Source: Kingdonia uniflora (lineage: Eukaryota > Streptophyta > Magnoliopsida > Ranunculales > Circaeasteraceae). From it: a DNA stretch of 64,000 nucleotides. The notes under the pieces were generated by a model, which saw nothing but the letters and a program-made list of their open reading frames with translations, ran no database searches and was not told the DNA's origin. Positions 11,698 to 22,932 of this stretch are shown in pieces. The DNA lies in NCBI GenBank assembly GCA_014058105.1, contig JACGCM010001844.1, positions 1,426,001 through 1,490,000 on the forward strand, in the 5' to 3' direction. The stretch's first letter is position 1, and each line of letters opens with the position of its first letter. The translations under genes and the position numbers were made by a program.

Positions 11698-12090
11698 ATG
11701 CACCCCGGGCAAGCCATCTACTTCATAGACAATGGCCTGGGGTTAGTATTCCATCCACATAATGATGCCTTAGTCATTTGGATCATGATCGGTAGAGTTT
11801 TGGTCAAACGCATGATGGTCGATTTGGGAAGCGGAGCAAGCATCCTCTATTACGATGCCCTAAAAAATATAATCATACAAGACTCCATGACACCCTCCAA
11901 AATTGAGATATTGGGCTTCAACGAGTTAACTGAAAGAGCCATCAGGGAACTCATCACTCAGGTACATGCCATACCCGTCGTAATGCCAACAACCTTTGTC
12001 ATCGTAAATAGCCCATCGATCTACTATAACAACATCCTCGGACAGAAGTGGATCAATGCAATAAAGGCATTACCATCTTCCTATCACTAG
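11698..12090 (+). pseudogene. Gypsy C aspartic protease
   Basis: An open stretch of 130 codons with HNDALVIWIMIGRVLVKRMM followed by VDLGSGASILYYDAL, the retropepsin active site of Tat elements (VDxGSSADIL). The catalytic aspartate is present; the usual second S is G. Then SKIEILGFNELTERAIREL and AIPVVMPTTFVIVNSPSIYY, the flap and C-terminal strands, ending at ILGQKWINAIKALPSSYH. Its role is to cut the polyprotein. The domain is nearly complete, but it is separated from gag and RT by stops. Confidence 0.8.
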
Positions 12091-12419
12091 GTAATACGTT
12101 TCCCAACAAAGTTTGGAACGTACCAAATATGAGGTTGGCTAGTCGCCACTCATATTTGTTATGCCAACTCTTTAAAAAACTTGGTCGCCCTTGAGAATTC
12201 AAAAAATAAAGGAAAATGTTTAAAAATTGGGGAATAGCAGGGAACAAGGAACGAGCTCATGGCGGTGGACTCGTTCCCCATTTCTACCCACCTAAAAAAA
12301 ATGGAAATTGATACATAACGTACCTCTGACCAAAATGATGAAATTATAAATATGTTTAGCAGGAAATGGACACTGCCTCTCGTAGAGCCGGTCGATAAGA
12401 TTAACCTCGACGGTCCTAC

Positions 12420-13330
12420 GAAAACTATGTATATTGGCTCACTTTTGACAGGAGAAGAATGCTCAGACCTTATAACCCTCCTTCAATGATACAATGATGT
12501 ATTCACTTGGCCGTTCAAGGAAATTTTAGGCATCGACCATAATATTGTCTGTCACCGCTTGCACGTTAACACCTAGGCAACATTGGTTAAACAAAAGCCA
12601 ATGCGAACATCCCCAAAACTTTGAACAGAGATAAACGGCGAGATCCTTAAATTACTCAAGATAAGATTTATCAGACCCGTGGATTGTTCCCGATGGGTAT
12701 CAAACGTAGCGACAGTCCCCAAGAAGAATGGAAAAATACGAGTTTGTATTGATTTCACCAGCCTAAATAGAAATTGTCTAGAAGGCAACTTCCCCATGCC
12801 CCTCATAATAAGACTAGTAAACTTCATGACCGACCATGAACGAATATCATTTATGGATGGGTACTCTGGGTACAACCAAATACCTTTGGCTATTAAGGAC
12901 CAGGAATGCACTTCCTTCACCACCGAGTAGATCTCATATTATTATACCATGATGCCCTTTGGACTGAAGAAACAGGATCCACATACCAGAGGCTGGTGAC
13001 GATGATGTTCAAAGAGCAGTTGGGTGAAATAGTAGAAGTATACATTAATGATAAGCTCGTCAAAAATAGGCTACAACACGACCATCTAGCTGACCTAGAG
13101 ATTATGTTCACCAAGCTAGGGCACTACAGATTATGGCTCAACCCTGAGAAGTACAACTTTGGCATTTCCTTGGGGAAGTTCCTAGGGTACTTGGTCACCC
13201 AACAAGGGATATAGGCTGACCCCGACCAGATATGAGCCTTAGTATTTATGCCATCACCTCGGATACTGAAGCAAGTTCAAAAACTAGTAGGTAAAGTTAC
13301 AGTGCTCGGTCGCTTCATTTATAAAGACTC
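12420..13330 (+). pseudogene. Gypsy C reverse transcriptase
   Basis: Starts around the FKEILGID linker and VKQKPMRTSPKL. 12679-12927 contains SRWVSNVATVPKKNGKIRVC and IDFTSLNRNC, the fingers region, then MDGYSGYNQIPLAIKD. A TAG at 12928 interrupts it. 12906-13214 continues with TYQRLVTMMFK and VYINDKLVKN, where the catalytic box Y-V-D-D reads Y-I-N-D, then HYRLWLNPEKYNFGISLGKFLGYLV. The loss of one catalytic aspartate and the stop mean no activity. The domain order and the family are clear. Confidence 0.85.
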
Positions 13331-13429
13331 GTACAAATTTTACTATTGATCCAATGTATCAAGAGAATAAGAAATGCTAATAGAATGTGGAATGCAAGGC
13401 AGCTTTCTAGGGTTTGCTGAGAAACTTGG

Positions 13430-13790
13430 CCACACCCCCAATCTTCAGCGCATCAAAGGAACACGAGCTCCTGGGATTATACTTGGGCAATACGGAGGAC
13501 TCAATCAACACAGTCCTCATCAAAAAAAATATTAAATAGAGAAACCAGTATACTTTTTCAGCAAGACCCTCTTAGGGGTATAATTGCGGCATACTAAAGT
13601 CGAAAAGCAAGTACTTTCCTTGGTTTACGCATCACAAAAATTACGCCAATACTTTCAAAGTCATAACGACTCAACCATTGAGGGAGGTCTTTGCGAAGAA
13701 AGATAAGGCTCGTCAAATAGTAAAATAGGCAGTCACCCTAGGAGGGTTTGACATTCGACTCAAGCCCTGGGTAGCCATTAAGGGGTAGGC
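13430..13790 (+). pseudogene. Gypsy C first RNase H
   Basis: Broken frame with PVYFFSKTLLGV, then LRHTKVEKQVLSLVYASQKL and RQYFQSH, the RNase H1 that follows RT in gypsy elements. In-frame stops occur at about 13580 and 13710. It would remove the RNA template. It is followed within 100 bases by the second RNase H. Confidence 0.75.
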
Positions 13791-13791
13791 C

Positions 13792-14340
13792 ATGGCAGAT
13801 CTCTTGGCCAACCTCCCCATTAGCGACGAGAACTGGATCAACGAGAAAGATAGTGATCAGGTTACTCCTCCAGATGACACTGATGCACCATTTACAAAGG
13901 GCTGGCAGTTATACATGGACGGATCAGTTAATGTTGGTGGCTTAGGCCTAGGAGTTGTGCTAGTCACTCCAAACAATGACAAGATAGAGAAATCCATAAG
14001 AATCAACTTCTCACTAAGTAATAACGAAGCAGAGTACGAAGCCCTATTGTGTGAAATAGATGCAGCGTTAACACTGGGTGGGGAAGAAATTTACATCTTT
14101 ACCGACTCACAGCTAGTTGTTAACCGGCATAGCGGAACGTTCTAGGCTAACGGAAAGATGCCCAAATACATAGATATCTTAAAGCGAAGAATTTAAAATT
14201 TCAAGAAGGTCAACCTCGAACACATTCATTGAGGCAAGAATAGGCATTCTGACTCCCTTGCTTATTTAGCTGGAATCATCAGCAACTGACTAAGAGTTAT
14301 CAGAGACAAAGTCCTCGACCAGCCAAGCGTACTATAACAC
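13792..14340 (+). pseudogene. Gypsy C second (archaeal-type) RNase H
   Basis: 13792-14145 is open: MADLLANLPISDENW, then WQLYMDGSVNVGGLGLGVVL (first catalytic D in YMDGS), SNNEAEYEALLCEIDA (catalytic E), and YIFTDSQLVVN (second D). After a TAG the frame continues to HSDSLAYLAGI, the last aspartate. All four acidic positions are kept. This extra RNase H is the hallmark of Tat-lineage gypsy elements and is thought to have come from a plant host gene. Confidence 0.85.
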
Positions 14341-14399
14341 GCAATGGGATAGAATTAATACAAATCGATAGTAAGACCACAAATAAACAATCTAACTAG

Positions 14400-15640
14400 C
14401 GATGACCACTTATTAATTTCTTGGGCAAACTCCACATCCTCCCAGCGGACGGGTCGGCCGCTAAAAGTATCCATAACAATGTAAGGAAATATACGGTGAT
14501 AAACAATGAGCTTTACCAAATGAGCCTATGCGCCCCATACCTCACATATATTGTAGGAGAACATATGACAGCGGTCATCGAAGAAATCTACGAGAGGTTA
14601 TGTGGAGCAGACACGGCGGGTAGGTCCATTCCCAAATGAGCGCAAATACATGGACTTTACTAGCCAACGATGAGACAAGACTTCTTAGAAAATGCCAAAA
14701 AGTATGACAAATATCAGTTCCACAGTTATGTTATCTAGGCCTCCGCTGTAGACTTCCATAGAGTTTCATGACCTTGGTCATTTGCAAAATGGGGACTGGG
14801 CCTAGTAGGAGCGCTCCTCATGGAAAGTGGGAAACATAAATGGTTGTTGGTCGCTATAGACTACTTTACCAAGTGGGTTGAAGCTATACCACTCACTCGT
14901 ATAAGAGAAGAAGAGGTAATTAGCTTCCTGTTTAAGCATATCATTACAAGGTTCGACATCCCAGCGGTCCTAATGATAGACAATGAGACTTAATTCGTAG
15001 GCATTAAGGTCGCTGATTTTGTGCGACCTTATAATATTAAAATATTGTCCTCGAGCCCAAGGTACCCCCAAGGGAACTGACAGGCCTAGGCGACCAACAA
15101 AATAATAATTGATAGTATCAATAAAAGGTTGGATGCCGCCAAGGGTCGATGGGTCGATGAACTACTCCACATTATATGGTCCTGCCGTACAACTCCCCGA
15201 AAGTCGATAGGCTTCCCTCCATTTATGCTTACCTCCGAGTCCAAGGTAGTATTGCCCACTTAGGTCATAGCCCATACAACAGGATCTATGGTCGTTCGCA
15301 GTGAACTCAAAGATCGACTCCTTACAAAAAAACTTAAATTTTATTGAAAAAACAAAAGAGGAGGCCTCCTCCTGAATGCTAAGGTGCCATGAGACACTGA
15401 AACAAAATTTTAATAAACGAATCCGCCCACTAGAGTTCCAAGAGGTGCAATACATGATAAGGAAGGTCTTCTCCACCGTTTAGAACCACAATAAAGGTAA
15501 ACTTTAACCAAACTGGGAGGGACCGTACCTCATCTCACAGGTCGTTGATGGAAATGCCTATTACTTGATAAATAGTGACGATGAAGAATTAAAATATCCT
15601 TGAAGCACAATAAATCTCTGTAAATGGAACCAATAACATA
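14400..15640 (+). pseudogene. Gypsy C integrase and pol C-terminus
   Basis: An early segment (14421-14636) leads into the core: WLLVAIDYFTKWVEAIPL at about 14831-14894 holds the first catalytic aspartate; MIDNET then a stop holds the second (usually DNGTQF); the third lies in RYPQGN-QA-ATNK, where the E position is near a TGA. Then RWVDELLHIIW and, at about 15505-15600, a WEGPY..NAYYL..EELKYP end that matches the usual C-terminal tail. At least six stops occur in the core. The opposite-strand open frames at 15162-15476 and 15530-15742 are shadows. Confidence 0.8.
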
Positions 15641-15709
15641 CCCCACTCGTATAAATTTATTAAGCAAAGTTTTAATATTCGTTTTGTTTGACATAAGCAC
15701 TATGGAACA

Positions 15710-16395
15710 CTCGGGGTGCTTTTGAAGTAAATACCCTCCCAAACACTAGAGTTGCTTTTTGAAGTAAAAATGGCCTTCCCTATACTGGGGGTGTTTTTGT
15801 AGTAAAATGCCCTCCCAAACACTGGAGTCATTTTTAAAGTAAAAATAACCTCCCCTATACTGGGGGAATTTTTGAAGTAAAATGTCCCCTGAATACTAGA
15901 GTCGTTTATTGAAGTAAAAATGACATCCCCTATACCGGGGCAAAAATGCCCTCTCAAATACTGGAGTCATTTTTTGAAGTAAAAATGACCTTCCCTATAC
16001 TGGGGGCATTTTTGAAGTAAAATGTCATCCCAAAAATTGGAGCCGTTTTTGAAGTAAAAACAACCTCCTATACTAGGGGTATTTTTGAAATAAAATGTCA
16101 TCTTGAATACTAGAGTCATTTTTTGAAGTAAAAATAACTTTCCTATGTCGGGGGCCTTTTTGAAGTCAAACACCCTCTCAAATATTGGGGGCATTTTTTG
16201 AAGTTCAACGCCCTCCCAAAACGGAAGCTATTTTTTGATGTAAAAGCGACCTCCCCTACACTGGGGGAATCTTTCAAGTAAAACTTCCTCCCCAACTACT
16301 GGGTTCATGTTTTGAAGTAAAAACGAGCTCCAACATACTAGGGGCATTTTTAAAGTAAAACGTCCCCCCAACTACTAAAGTCATTTTCGAAGAGC
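15710..16395 (+). repeat. Tandem repeat, about 75 bp, in C 3' region
   Basis: About nine copies of a 70-77 bp unit, itself two related halves built on TTTTTGAAGTAAAA and CCCTATACTGGGGG. Copies differ by substitutions and small gaps. It starts directly after pol. Minus-strand open frames at 15700-16194 are only translations of the repeat. Confidence 0.85.
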
Positions 16396-16487
16396 TCCAA
16401 TATTACAAGTTAATCTAAGCAAAAGTCTTACAACAGTATTGTACAAAGGAGCAATATAGAATAAACAACACACAATTGAGCCAAAAG

Positions 16488-16838
16488 TTATGTATAGGCA
16501 CGACACCCAGGACACCTACATTTCTTCTCAAGTAACTGAAAGTCTTTGCCATAGTGATACTCCTCGTACAACCCCAGCTTAACCAATGCCATCATTTCCA
16601 GCTCAAAGCTACGGGTGCAGGAGTTCAGCATCACATAATAAAATAGAACATACAAGTTCTACCCTTCCTGCACTTCCTTCCGATCACATTCAGGGAGAGA
16701 CTCCAAAATGGGACGCTGACAGAATTACAGAGGCATCGTCAGGCCCCCAACCCCAATGAGAAATGTGGTCCATTTTTTAACCACCGGTATGATCAGTGCC
16801 TCTATATCCTTATAATGAGATTGGGATTGAGTCTTCAT
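16488..16838 (-). pseudogene. Small antisense gene of C, copy b
   Basis: A 116-codon minus-strand frame from ATG 16838 with two stops (after TMPL and after VQEG). It begins MKTQSQSHYKDIEALI, has a middle FYYVML and FELEMMALVKLGLYEEYHY, and ends KKCRCPGCRAYT. The M-x-T-x-S-Q start and the end motif CPGC are shared with copy a (17904-17476); the start and the EMMALVKL-like block resemble the small genes of element E. No known domain was recognised. It is on the strand opposite to C's gag-pol, between the two tandem-repeat blocks. The function is unknown. Confidence 0.55.
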
Positions 16839-17061
16839 CACACTCACTGGTACAATGGAAGATTAAAGCCAAGAAATATGTAACGTGGAGAAAGGTAGGT
16901 CAGCCCTCTTTATAGTATTAGCAATCAATGCCAACAATAAATATGGTTCCACAACCAGTACTATCAGTTTCAAACCAGAAGACTTGACCAAGTCAACCCA
17001 TCGCCTTCCTAAGGTAAATCTATACCAAAAAATACATGTAACTTCCTATCTTTTCTCCCAA

Positions 17062-17440
17062 GGTCATATTAACGACCAATATAAATATTATAACGAGGAC
17101 TAGTAAAAGAGTTGGTGGGAACTCCAAATAAACCCATGTATATTTCAATGTTAGGTCGTACTAACGACTAATAGAAATAGTCCAGCAAGGACTAGTAAAA
17201 GAATTGGTGGGAACTCTAAAAATCCCATGTATATTTCAATCTTATGTCGTATTAGCAGCCAATTGAAATAGTCCAATGAGGACTAGTAAAATAGTTGGTG
17301 GGAACTCCGAAAATCCCATGTGCATTTCAATGTTAGGTCATATCAACGACCAATAGAAATAGTCCAATGAGGACTAATAAAATAGTTGATGAGAACTTCA
17401 AAAATCCCATGTATATTTTAATATTACGTCGTTAGAACGG
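17062..17440 (+). repeat. Tandem repeat, about 91 bp, in C
   Basis: Four copies beginning near 17062, 17154, 17246 and 17336, with GGACTAGTAAAA..GTTGGTGGGAACTC and CCCATGTATATTTCAA in each. The same unit reappears at 18115-18310, so the array is split by the small gene at 17476-17904. Confidence 0.85.
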
Positions 17441-17475
17441 CCTGTTTATTTCCAAAGCATTTTTCCTAAGGTACT

Positions 17476-17904
17476 TTATGAGGCCCAACATATACACGGT
17501 AACAGGTGAACAAAAAAATCCCAAATAAGAATTTTATTTCCAAAACTGATGGTTACAACACAAACAAAGCCAAACAAAAATTGCAAGCACCCAGGGCACA
17601 GTTTTTCTTCCCCATCGTAGTTGTGCCTACCCGCCTCATCTTCTTCCTTCACATCTTCCCGTGCCATGGTTCTCTGGATGACCGAAAGGCCAAGGAAGGT
17701 CTTCATCTGGTCATGCAACACTTGGTACCAAAACTAGTACTTTTGGTGTGCCTTTTATACTCTTTCTTAAAGAGTCATAGGGTCCATATACGCCCGCTCC
17801 AGGGGCTTCCTCGCCAAACCCTAACTACCAAAATTCATACGGGTGTAGAAGTTTACCCATACGGCAACACGGACTTCATTACGAGTTTGGGATCGGGTCT
17901 GCAT
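17476..17904 (-). pseudogene. Small antisense gene of C, copy a
   Basis: A minus-strand frame of about 142 codons from ATG 17904, beginning MQTRSQTRNEVRVAVW, with four stops in its first half and open from 17721: LHDQMKTFLGLSVIQRTMAR, then an acidic EDVKEEDEAG and EEKLCPGC. A TATA box (CTATAAAAGG) lies at 17977-17986 on the minus strand, about 75 bases before the ATG. AATAAAAT, a possible poly(A) signal, is near 17530. The start M-x-T-x-S-Q and the CPGC motif match copy b. The function is unknown. The plus-strand 162-codon frame here is judged a shadow. Confidence 0.55.
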
Positions 17905-17976
17905 TATATAACAAGTTTGAAGGAACTTCTAAGAATAGTAAGAAAAACAAGATTAAGAGAGATGGAGAAGAGAGTA

Positions 17977-17986
17977 CCTTTTATAG
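17977..17986 (-). promoter_or_regulatory. TATA box for small antisense gene a of C
   Basis: Minus strand CTATAAAAGG, placed about 75 bases upstream of ATG 17904 in an otherwise non-coding stretch. A second TATAAAAGG-like string is at 17751-17759, inside the frame. Confidence 0.5.
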
Positions 17987-18114
17987 TGCATTAGAGTACT
18001 AACCCTAGCATTAATGGTATTGATTACCAATATACATTAATGCGCATTGGAAAAGCCGTACAGCTCCACCGATCCACTCCCAAGAAAATGCCTTTCAACT
18101 TCTTTAAAGAATCC

Positions 18115-18310
18115 AAGATATATAGTTTGTGAGAACTCCAAAAAATCCCAAATGTATCTCTTCTTTGGTTGTCATAACGACCAAGATATATAGTTCAACG
18201 ATGAGCAGTAAAAAAAGTTTGTGGGAACTCCAACAATCCCATGTATATTTCAAGGTTAGTCATACTAACGACCAAGATATATAGTCCAACGAGGACAAGG
18301 AACCAACTCA
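18115..18310 (+). repeat. Continuation of the 91-bp tandem repeat
   Basis: Two more copies of the unit seen at 17062-17440 (GGGAACTCCAA..ATCCCATGTATATTTCAA, then ACGACCAAGATATATAG). 18311-18480 holds nothing recognised. Confidence 0.8.
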
Positions 18311-18479
18311 CATCATCTAATAATAAAATGCGTCAACTTAGCATAAATACATCCAAAGAACAAACAACCAGAGTTAACAAATCACAGCTATGAAAATAGT
18401 TTTACCAAATATTATAACATAAACATTACGGGTACTATAGACAAGCTTATAAACAACATAGTTGCGGGGTAGGGCTCGT

Positions 18480-20760
18480 CTCGGCAGCAGTGGCAACCTC
18501 AACCTCTTCCTTGGTAGCGATATCCATTTTAAATCCTGCTAAAACAGAACCTCGCTGACCGGAGTACCCGAGTTGACGCAGCTCAAAAGCATCTTTGATT
18601 AGGCGTAGGGTAAGCAATGGGGGAGTAATCGTGGCGACCCACCAGTCGGTAGATAAACGAAACTCTTTTTCAACGTTAGCCTAATTCTCGACCAGCTCCC
18701 CTACGCGGCCTTACAAGTTAGCCAATACCGTCCTCTTACCCTCGAGCGGATCGCAGAGAACCTGCTCGTCTGCCTCCTTTCCTAGCCCCAGACTCTTAAT
18801 GGAATCATTGGCGGCCTCCAAGTCCCGTTCGAGCGTCACCTTCTCTTCCCTGAGTACTTTGGCCTTCTTTTCCAATGCCTTCATTTGGTCTGCCATGTAC
18901 TCTGCTATCTCGTACTATACGGCTTCTCTGATAACGCCCTTCTGTTGAGCTTGCATATCAGTGAGGCATTATTCCAGGTCATTATTACGACTAGTAAGGT
19001 TCTCGCCACATTGGAGCCTCCAGAGTCAGCGTGTACTGTAAATGAAAAATAGTAATACTTTAAAGAAAGAATGAGTCGCTTACATACAAGATAAATATAA
19101 GTACAAGCCATTATAACCAAGCCCCTTACCCAAACTACCTCGACAACTGTAGCTCGCTAAGCGAGAGAGGTCTGCAAGAGCCTCGGTTAAGCGAGCCTTC
19201 TCTTTGTCCTTATAGGGCATACTCTGAACCTCCCCCTCTAGCAAGCCGCCTAAGAATAGCTTATCACTACCTATTGAGTGGGTCGTATCTTCTACGAAGG
19301 ATTGATACAACGGCTCTCGCTCCTTCCCCCATAAATTTTCTAGCTCCTTGTGGCACTTGGCGCACAGGGTATCCTTCTCAGTGTGGATGCTAGACCCCTT
19401 CAGCCTAGCACTTACACCGAGAGTAAAGGGAAGAGACTGTGAGGCACTAGCAGAGTCCTTTCCCTTTGAAGTAAGAAATTATGGCTTTATTTCAAAGTCT
19501 CTATAAACTTGTACGTATATGTACTTTGTACAGAGATAGTATTACTCATGGAATGTCCATGTGGCTCGTTGTACTTCGCCGATAACCAATACTTATCTGT
19601 GTCAAACTTTCTATCAAAAATCTAAATTAGAACGTGCCACTCTTTGTTTTGAATACCTAACCAATGAAGAGGAGAACCCTTGTAAGTGATATCTGCAAGC
19701 ATAACACCTATGAGGATTATATAAGACATTAGACATCATATAAACGATAATAGTTTTTGAAGATAAGATCAGATAGAACGTACACTTAGTGTTAAAAATG
19801 ATGTGACAGAGACGACGATTGGGGCCGTCATTAAAATCAAGCGCACAGGTCACAAGAATTGGATGACAATACCATAAATTACCACCGGTGGGCAAGTTTT
19901 TAGGTCGCCTGACTTATGAGCAATATAATACCAGTACCTTCACTCAGGAGCACAAGTATGTATGACCCCCTGAACCTTGGGTTTGGCCTCCCCTTCTTAC
20001 CAGGAAACATCTTAGCCACACCTTTCTTCACCTTCGCCGAGGAATGGGCTTGACGTCCCTCAGGACGTTTCTTCAAACAAGCACAAGTCACACGAGGTGA
20101 TGGTATGGGCTCGTCTGAAGCACCTACTCCCTCGCCCTTATTCACAGGGTTCACGGGGGCTGAGTCCCATTGTCGGGAATAGCGCCTAGTCTTATACGCC
20201 ACCATAACGTCAGTACAGCCTATGTTATAATGGTGAGGTACTGACTGGTTAATTAAGCAACAGCCAGTCATTACTCTATAAAAATTTCCGTTCATCTGAT
20301 CGGGTACTCTTCCAAACGAGTTCAAGCATTTCTTCGGAAGATCGTCTAAAGGGAACCATAGACCAACATCAAGCTGCCTAGAGTTGTATATACAATGGTT
20401 CAGAGCCAAAGTTTGGCAATCAAGCCAAATCCACTCGTCACTCCCATTCGCCCTTGTACACTCGTTAACAACATCCAAACATTCTATACTTATCCTATCA
20501 GTTTCATACTTAGCTAAGGAAATGGGTACCTTCCACTCACTAGGGTTAGACCAAAAGCTTTCTGAGCCTCCCCTAGCATGACCACTAATAGTTGCCTCGT
20601 GGGCCAAATTCCTTGACACCTCCTACGTGGCATAAAATCTATACGGGACTCGGCCTCTAAATCACGAGAGACCAAAGTGTTTACCTCGTAGTCATGACGG
20701 CCTCCCCAATATAGGGGTATCGCACATGGAAGTCTCACAGACAACCCTTTTATCATTAAT
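18480..20760 (-). pseudogene. Large antisense gene of C: plant-transposon domain plus coiled coil
   Basis: Minus-strand gene running toward C's pol. The N-terminal part (20760-19900) contains PSEWKVPISLAKYETDRIS, then WIWLDCQTLALNHCIYNSRQ, LGRVPDQ-like FGRVPDQMNGNFYRVMT (the QxNGN motif also seen in E and G) and a basic C-terminal tail (LKKRPEGRQAHSSAKVKKG). Introns or breaks follow. 19310-19080 has KEKARLTEALADLSRLAS, and 18896-18711 is a coiled coil (LEKKAKVLREEKVTLERDLE). The overall layout fits the plant proteins called putative gypsy-type transposon (Transposase_28 type); that name rests on recall, not a search. Frameshifts near 20600 suggest decay. Its role is unknown. Confidence 0.6.
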
Positions 20761-21306
20761 TCATTTCCAGATGAATCTATCTATCGCAATAATCACTCTA
20801 AGGCAAAAGCACACAGACTCGTACAAGATGAGCGGTCGTCCCTGCACGAGCCAAGTACAAAGATTATACTCAACTCAAACAAAAGGGAATAATTATTATA
20901 TACAAAACTTGGACAACCTCAGGGACCCATCGCCTCATAGGTACCTCTCACTTCTATATGGCCGCCCTACCAGTTATGGTCCTATTAAAAATAAAAGGGA
21001 CACAATTTAAACATGACCGGTATTACTACTGGTTTTCCATCCTCATTACAAAGGAAGGCTAAAAATAGTATGAATCCCCTACACCATATAAACTGGGACA
21101 ACAACAAGCAGTAATAGATAAGGATTGTAAACTGTAAACTTACCGCAGTAATACAAATCTGAAAGACAATGCACAAAAAGCCTCAAACCACAAGAATCCA
21201 AATACTTCAAAGAACAGCAACAAATAAAAATGAAGAAACGTAACAGAGTCCAGTGATGGAAAAAGGAAATAAGAGAGATAAACTAAAGTGCTCTCAGAAA
21301 TACAAA

Positions 21307-21316
21307 CCCTTTTATA
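21307..21316 (-). promoter_or_regulatory. TATA box of C's large antisense gene
   Basis: Minus strand TATAAAAGGG, about 550 bases upstream of the first recognised coding sequence, in a stretch (20760-21351) that holds no other clear feature. Its right neighbour is the LTR at 21352. Confidence 0.45.
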
Positions 21317-21351
21317 GATAAAGACAATAAAGGCAATTCAAACATCAGTAG

Positions 21352-21809
21352 TGTAAGGAGTTTATTCCGCATCTCGGACTCAAGCTCCATCTTCAACCAT
21401 CATACGACCACTCGACCTTATCAACATACATGTGGCACATTTATCAAAGATACATTATGAAGTAGGAGTTACTAAATCTGTTACACAATCATTATGAAGA
21501 CTCATCAAAACCATATATTGTAACGTTCGTCATTAAAATAGATAACGGTCATATTATAAAACCTATAAATAGGTCCATATAACTACAGAGAAAGGATAGA
21601 CTTTTCATATCAAGATAGTCTCTACAGAACTCCTTGTAATAGCTAGCATTCTCAATAACATCTCTCTCTTTCTAAAATCCTCAAGAGAGGTCGTGGTTTT
21701 CAACCTATTCAAAGGTTTTTCACGCTAAACTTTTGTGTTAGTTATTATTAGTGCACTGATTACATCTGGTGTAAAGGTTAAGTCCAAATCCTGGAATTAG
21801 GCTATTAGA
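21352..21809 (+). repeat. Family-D gypsy LTR no. 1
   Basis: 458 bases, from TGTAAGGAGTTTATTCCGC to GGCTATTAGA. It has a TATA box (CCTATAAATAGG) near 21560. It matches LTR no. 2 (56541-56987) and no. 3 (60351-60749). It carries an extra 12 bases near offset 48 compared with no. 2. Confidence 0.85.
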
Positions 21810-21829
21810 TTTAGCGCTGTCTGTGGGAA
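21810..21829 (+). other. Primer-binding site after D LTR no. 1
   Basis: TTTAGCGCTGTCTGTGGGAA, close to the standard plant gypsy site. It identifies the LTR as a 5' LTR. About 130 bases of possible D leader follow before HSP70-type sequence begins. Confidence 0.75.
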
Positions 21830-21959
21830 CAAATTTCTCAAACCCATTATCTCATAAACTGCTGATTATTTTTATACATAATGCCAACCCTAAATATGTG
21901 AGGTGGTTGTTTCTCTTTTTCTTACTCTCTCGGCATTCTTATTTTTTGTGAAACCAGAG

Positions 21960-22253
21960 CCACAAGTACATATCACTTCATCTCTCTCTCCATATGGATT
22001 TTATTTTTGTGGTTAATTCTCTCTCTCTCTCTCTTGGGTTAAAAGAGAGTTTTTCTATCTAAAATTTATGTTTCTCTATCAATCGATAGTTTTTCCCTCT
22101 AAATTGTCAATCATATCTCTAAAATCTGTATTTATATTTCTGTGGTTCGAGATGGGATTTGATTTTCTCCATCCTTAGATCATCTTCGAGCAACGATTTG
22201 GGGTTTTTAACCCTAATTGCCCCTCTACAACATATTCTTCTCGAGCTCTAGCA
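21960..22253 (+). promoter_or_regulatory. HSP70 5' flank and leader
   Basis: CT-rich runs (22017-22034 are TC repeats) and the plant-leader-like AACCCTAATTGCCCC just before ATG 22254. It looks like a host gene's 5' untranslated region; the left edge, against D leader, is uncertain. Confidence 0.45.
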
Positions 22254-22289
22254 ATGTCTGGTAAAGGTGAAGGACCAGCGATTAGTATC
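22254..22289 (+). pseudogene. Cytosolic HSP70 first 12 codons, interrupted
   Basis: The frame reads MSGKGEGPAISI. Plant cytosolic HSP70/HSC70 proteins start MAGKGEGPAIGIDLGTTYSC, so 10 of 12 residues match. HSP70 is an ATP-dependent chaperone; this part begins the nucleotide-binding domain. The frame stops at element E (22290), which sits between codons 12 and 13. The last five bases, GTATC, are repeated on the other side of E at 53151-53155. Codons 13-25 are at 53156-53194 and are in phase once E and one duplicate are ignored. Only the gene's beginning is here. Confidence 0.85.
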
Positions 22290-22917
22290 TGCAATGGCCA
22301 AATTTCGTAAGCTCAAAATGGCTTAGAATTCTTTATCACACCAATGAACCTGTGATAATAATCTGATGGAAAGCAAGAAATGACACAGGTGATTTTAGCG
22401 TGGAAAACCTCTGAATAGGTAAAAAAGGTCACGACCTCGAGTGGAGGATTTTTGTAAAAGTATATTTACTATTTTAGGCAAATATCTTATTACAAATGAT
22501 CTCTAAATATAAAAATGCTTGAACCTTGTAAATAAGAAGTTTGAATGTTTCTAAGAATCTAGAACAAGTAGTTTCTTGGTGATCTCTTATGTAATTTTTC
22601 TGGTCCCTGTCTCTTCTGGAACTTTTTCTTTATATAGGCCTTCTCTGCAGCTCTTTATCGTACGGGAGTACATTTTCTGAAAAATGTGGTTAGTAGCGGT
22701 TGACTGAGTAACTAACGAGTTCATGAGAGACAAGTGTCTTTAATTGGATAAGGTTTTTCAGTTTGAAGTTTAACCCATGTTCTTCACTAGTTTGTAGAGT
22801 AGGTTAGAGTGCTGACTGGAGAAAGAAGTTATGTTAAAAATGCGTGAGTCTGAGATGAAAGATATTCGAACTAGCGGCAGCTCGATTTTAGGTGAGATCG
22901 AGGGATAGGTCCCTCTA
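22290..22917 (-). repeat. Element E 3' LTR
   Basis: 628 bases, paired with 52524-53150 along its whole length. The plus-strand left edge is TGCAATGG (TGTAATGG in the partner). The right edge CCTCTA corresponds to CCTACA in the partner. Confidence 0.9.
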
Positions 22918-22932
22918 ATCGCCCCCTCGCAA
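22918..22932 (-). other. Element E polypurine tract
   Basis: The minus strand reads GCGAGGGGGCGAT directly before the 3' LTR. Element G has a similar GAGAAGGGGCGAA in the same place (35018-35030). Confidence 0.65.

Larger units (their letters stand above)
8980..21351 (+). mobile_element. Ty3/gypsy element C, Tat-like
   Basis: Plus-strand gypsy element with 5' LTR, primer-binding site, gag, protease, RT, RNase H, a second RNase H and integrase, in gypsy order (IN last). Two RNase H domains, the second of the plant DGSSN/EAEYEAL type, mark the Tat lineage. After pol come a 75-bp tandem repeat, two small minus-strand genes, a 91-bp repeat and a larger minus-strand gene. No copy of the 5' LTR was found downstream; a family-D LTR begins at 21352. 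Every reading frame is broken. Confidence 0.75.

Noticed and set aside
15700..16194. Two minus-strand open frames with repeated peptide
   Set aside because: They are translations of the 75-bp tandem repeat in C; no start context and no independent support.
17506..17994. 162-codon plus-strand frame in C
   Set aside because: It overlaps the minus-strand small gene that has a TATA box and a family match; no features of its own.
22017..22034. TC microsatellite as a special element
   Set aside because: CT-rich runs are common in plant 5' leaders and are explained by the HSP70 flank.
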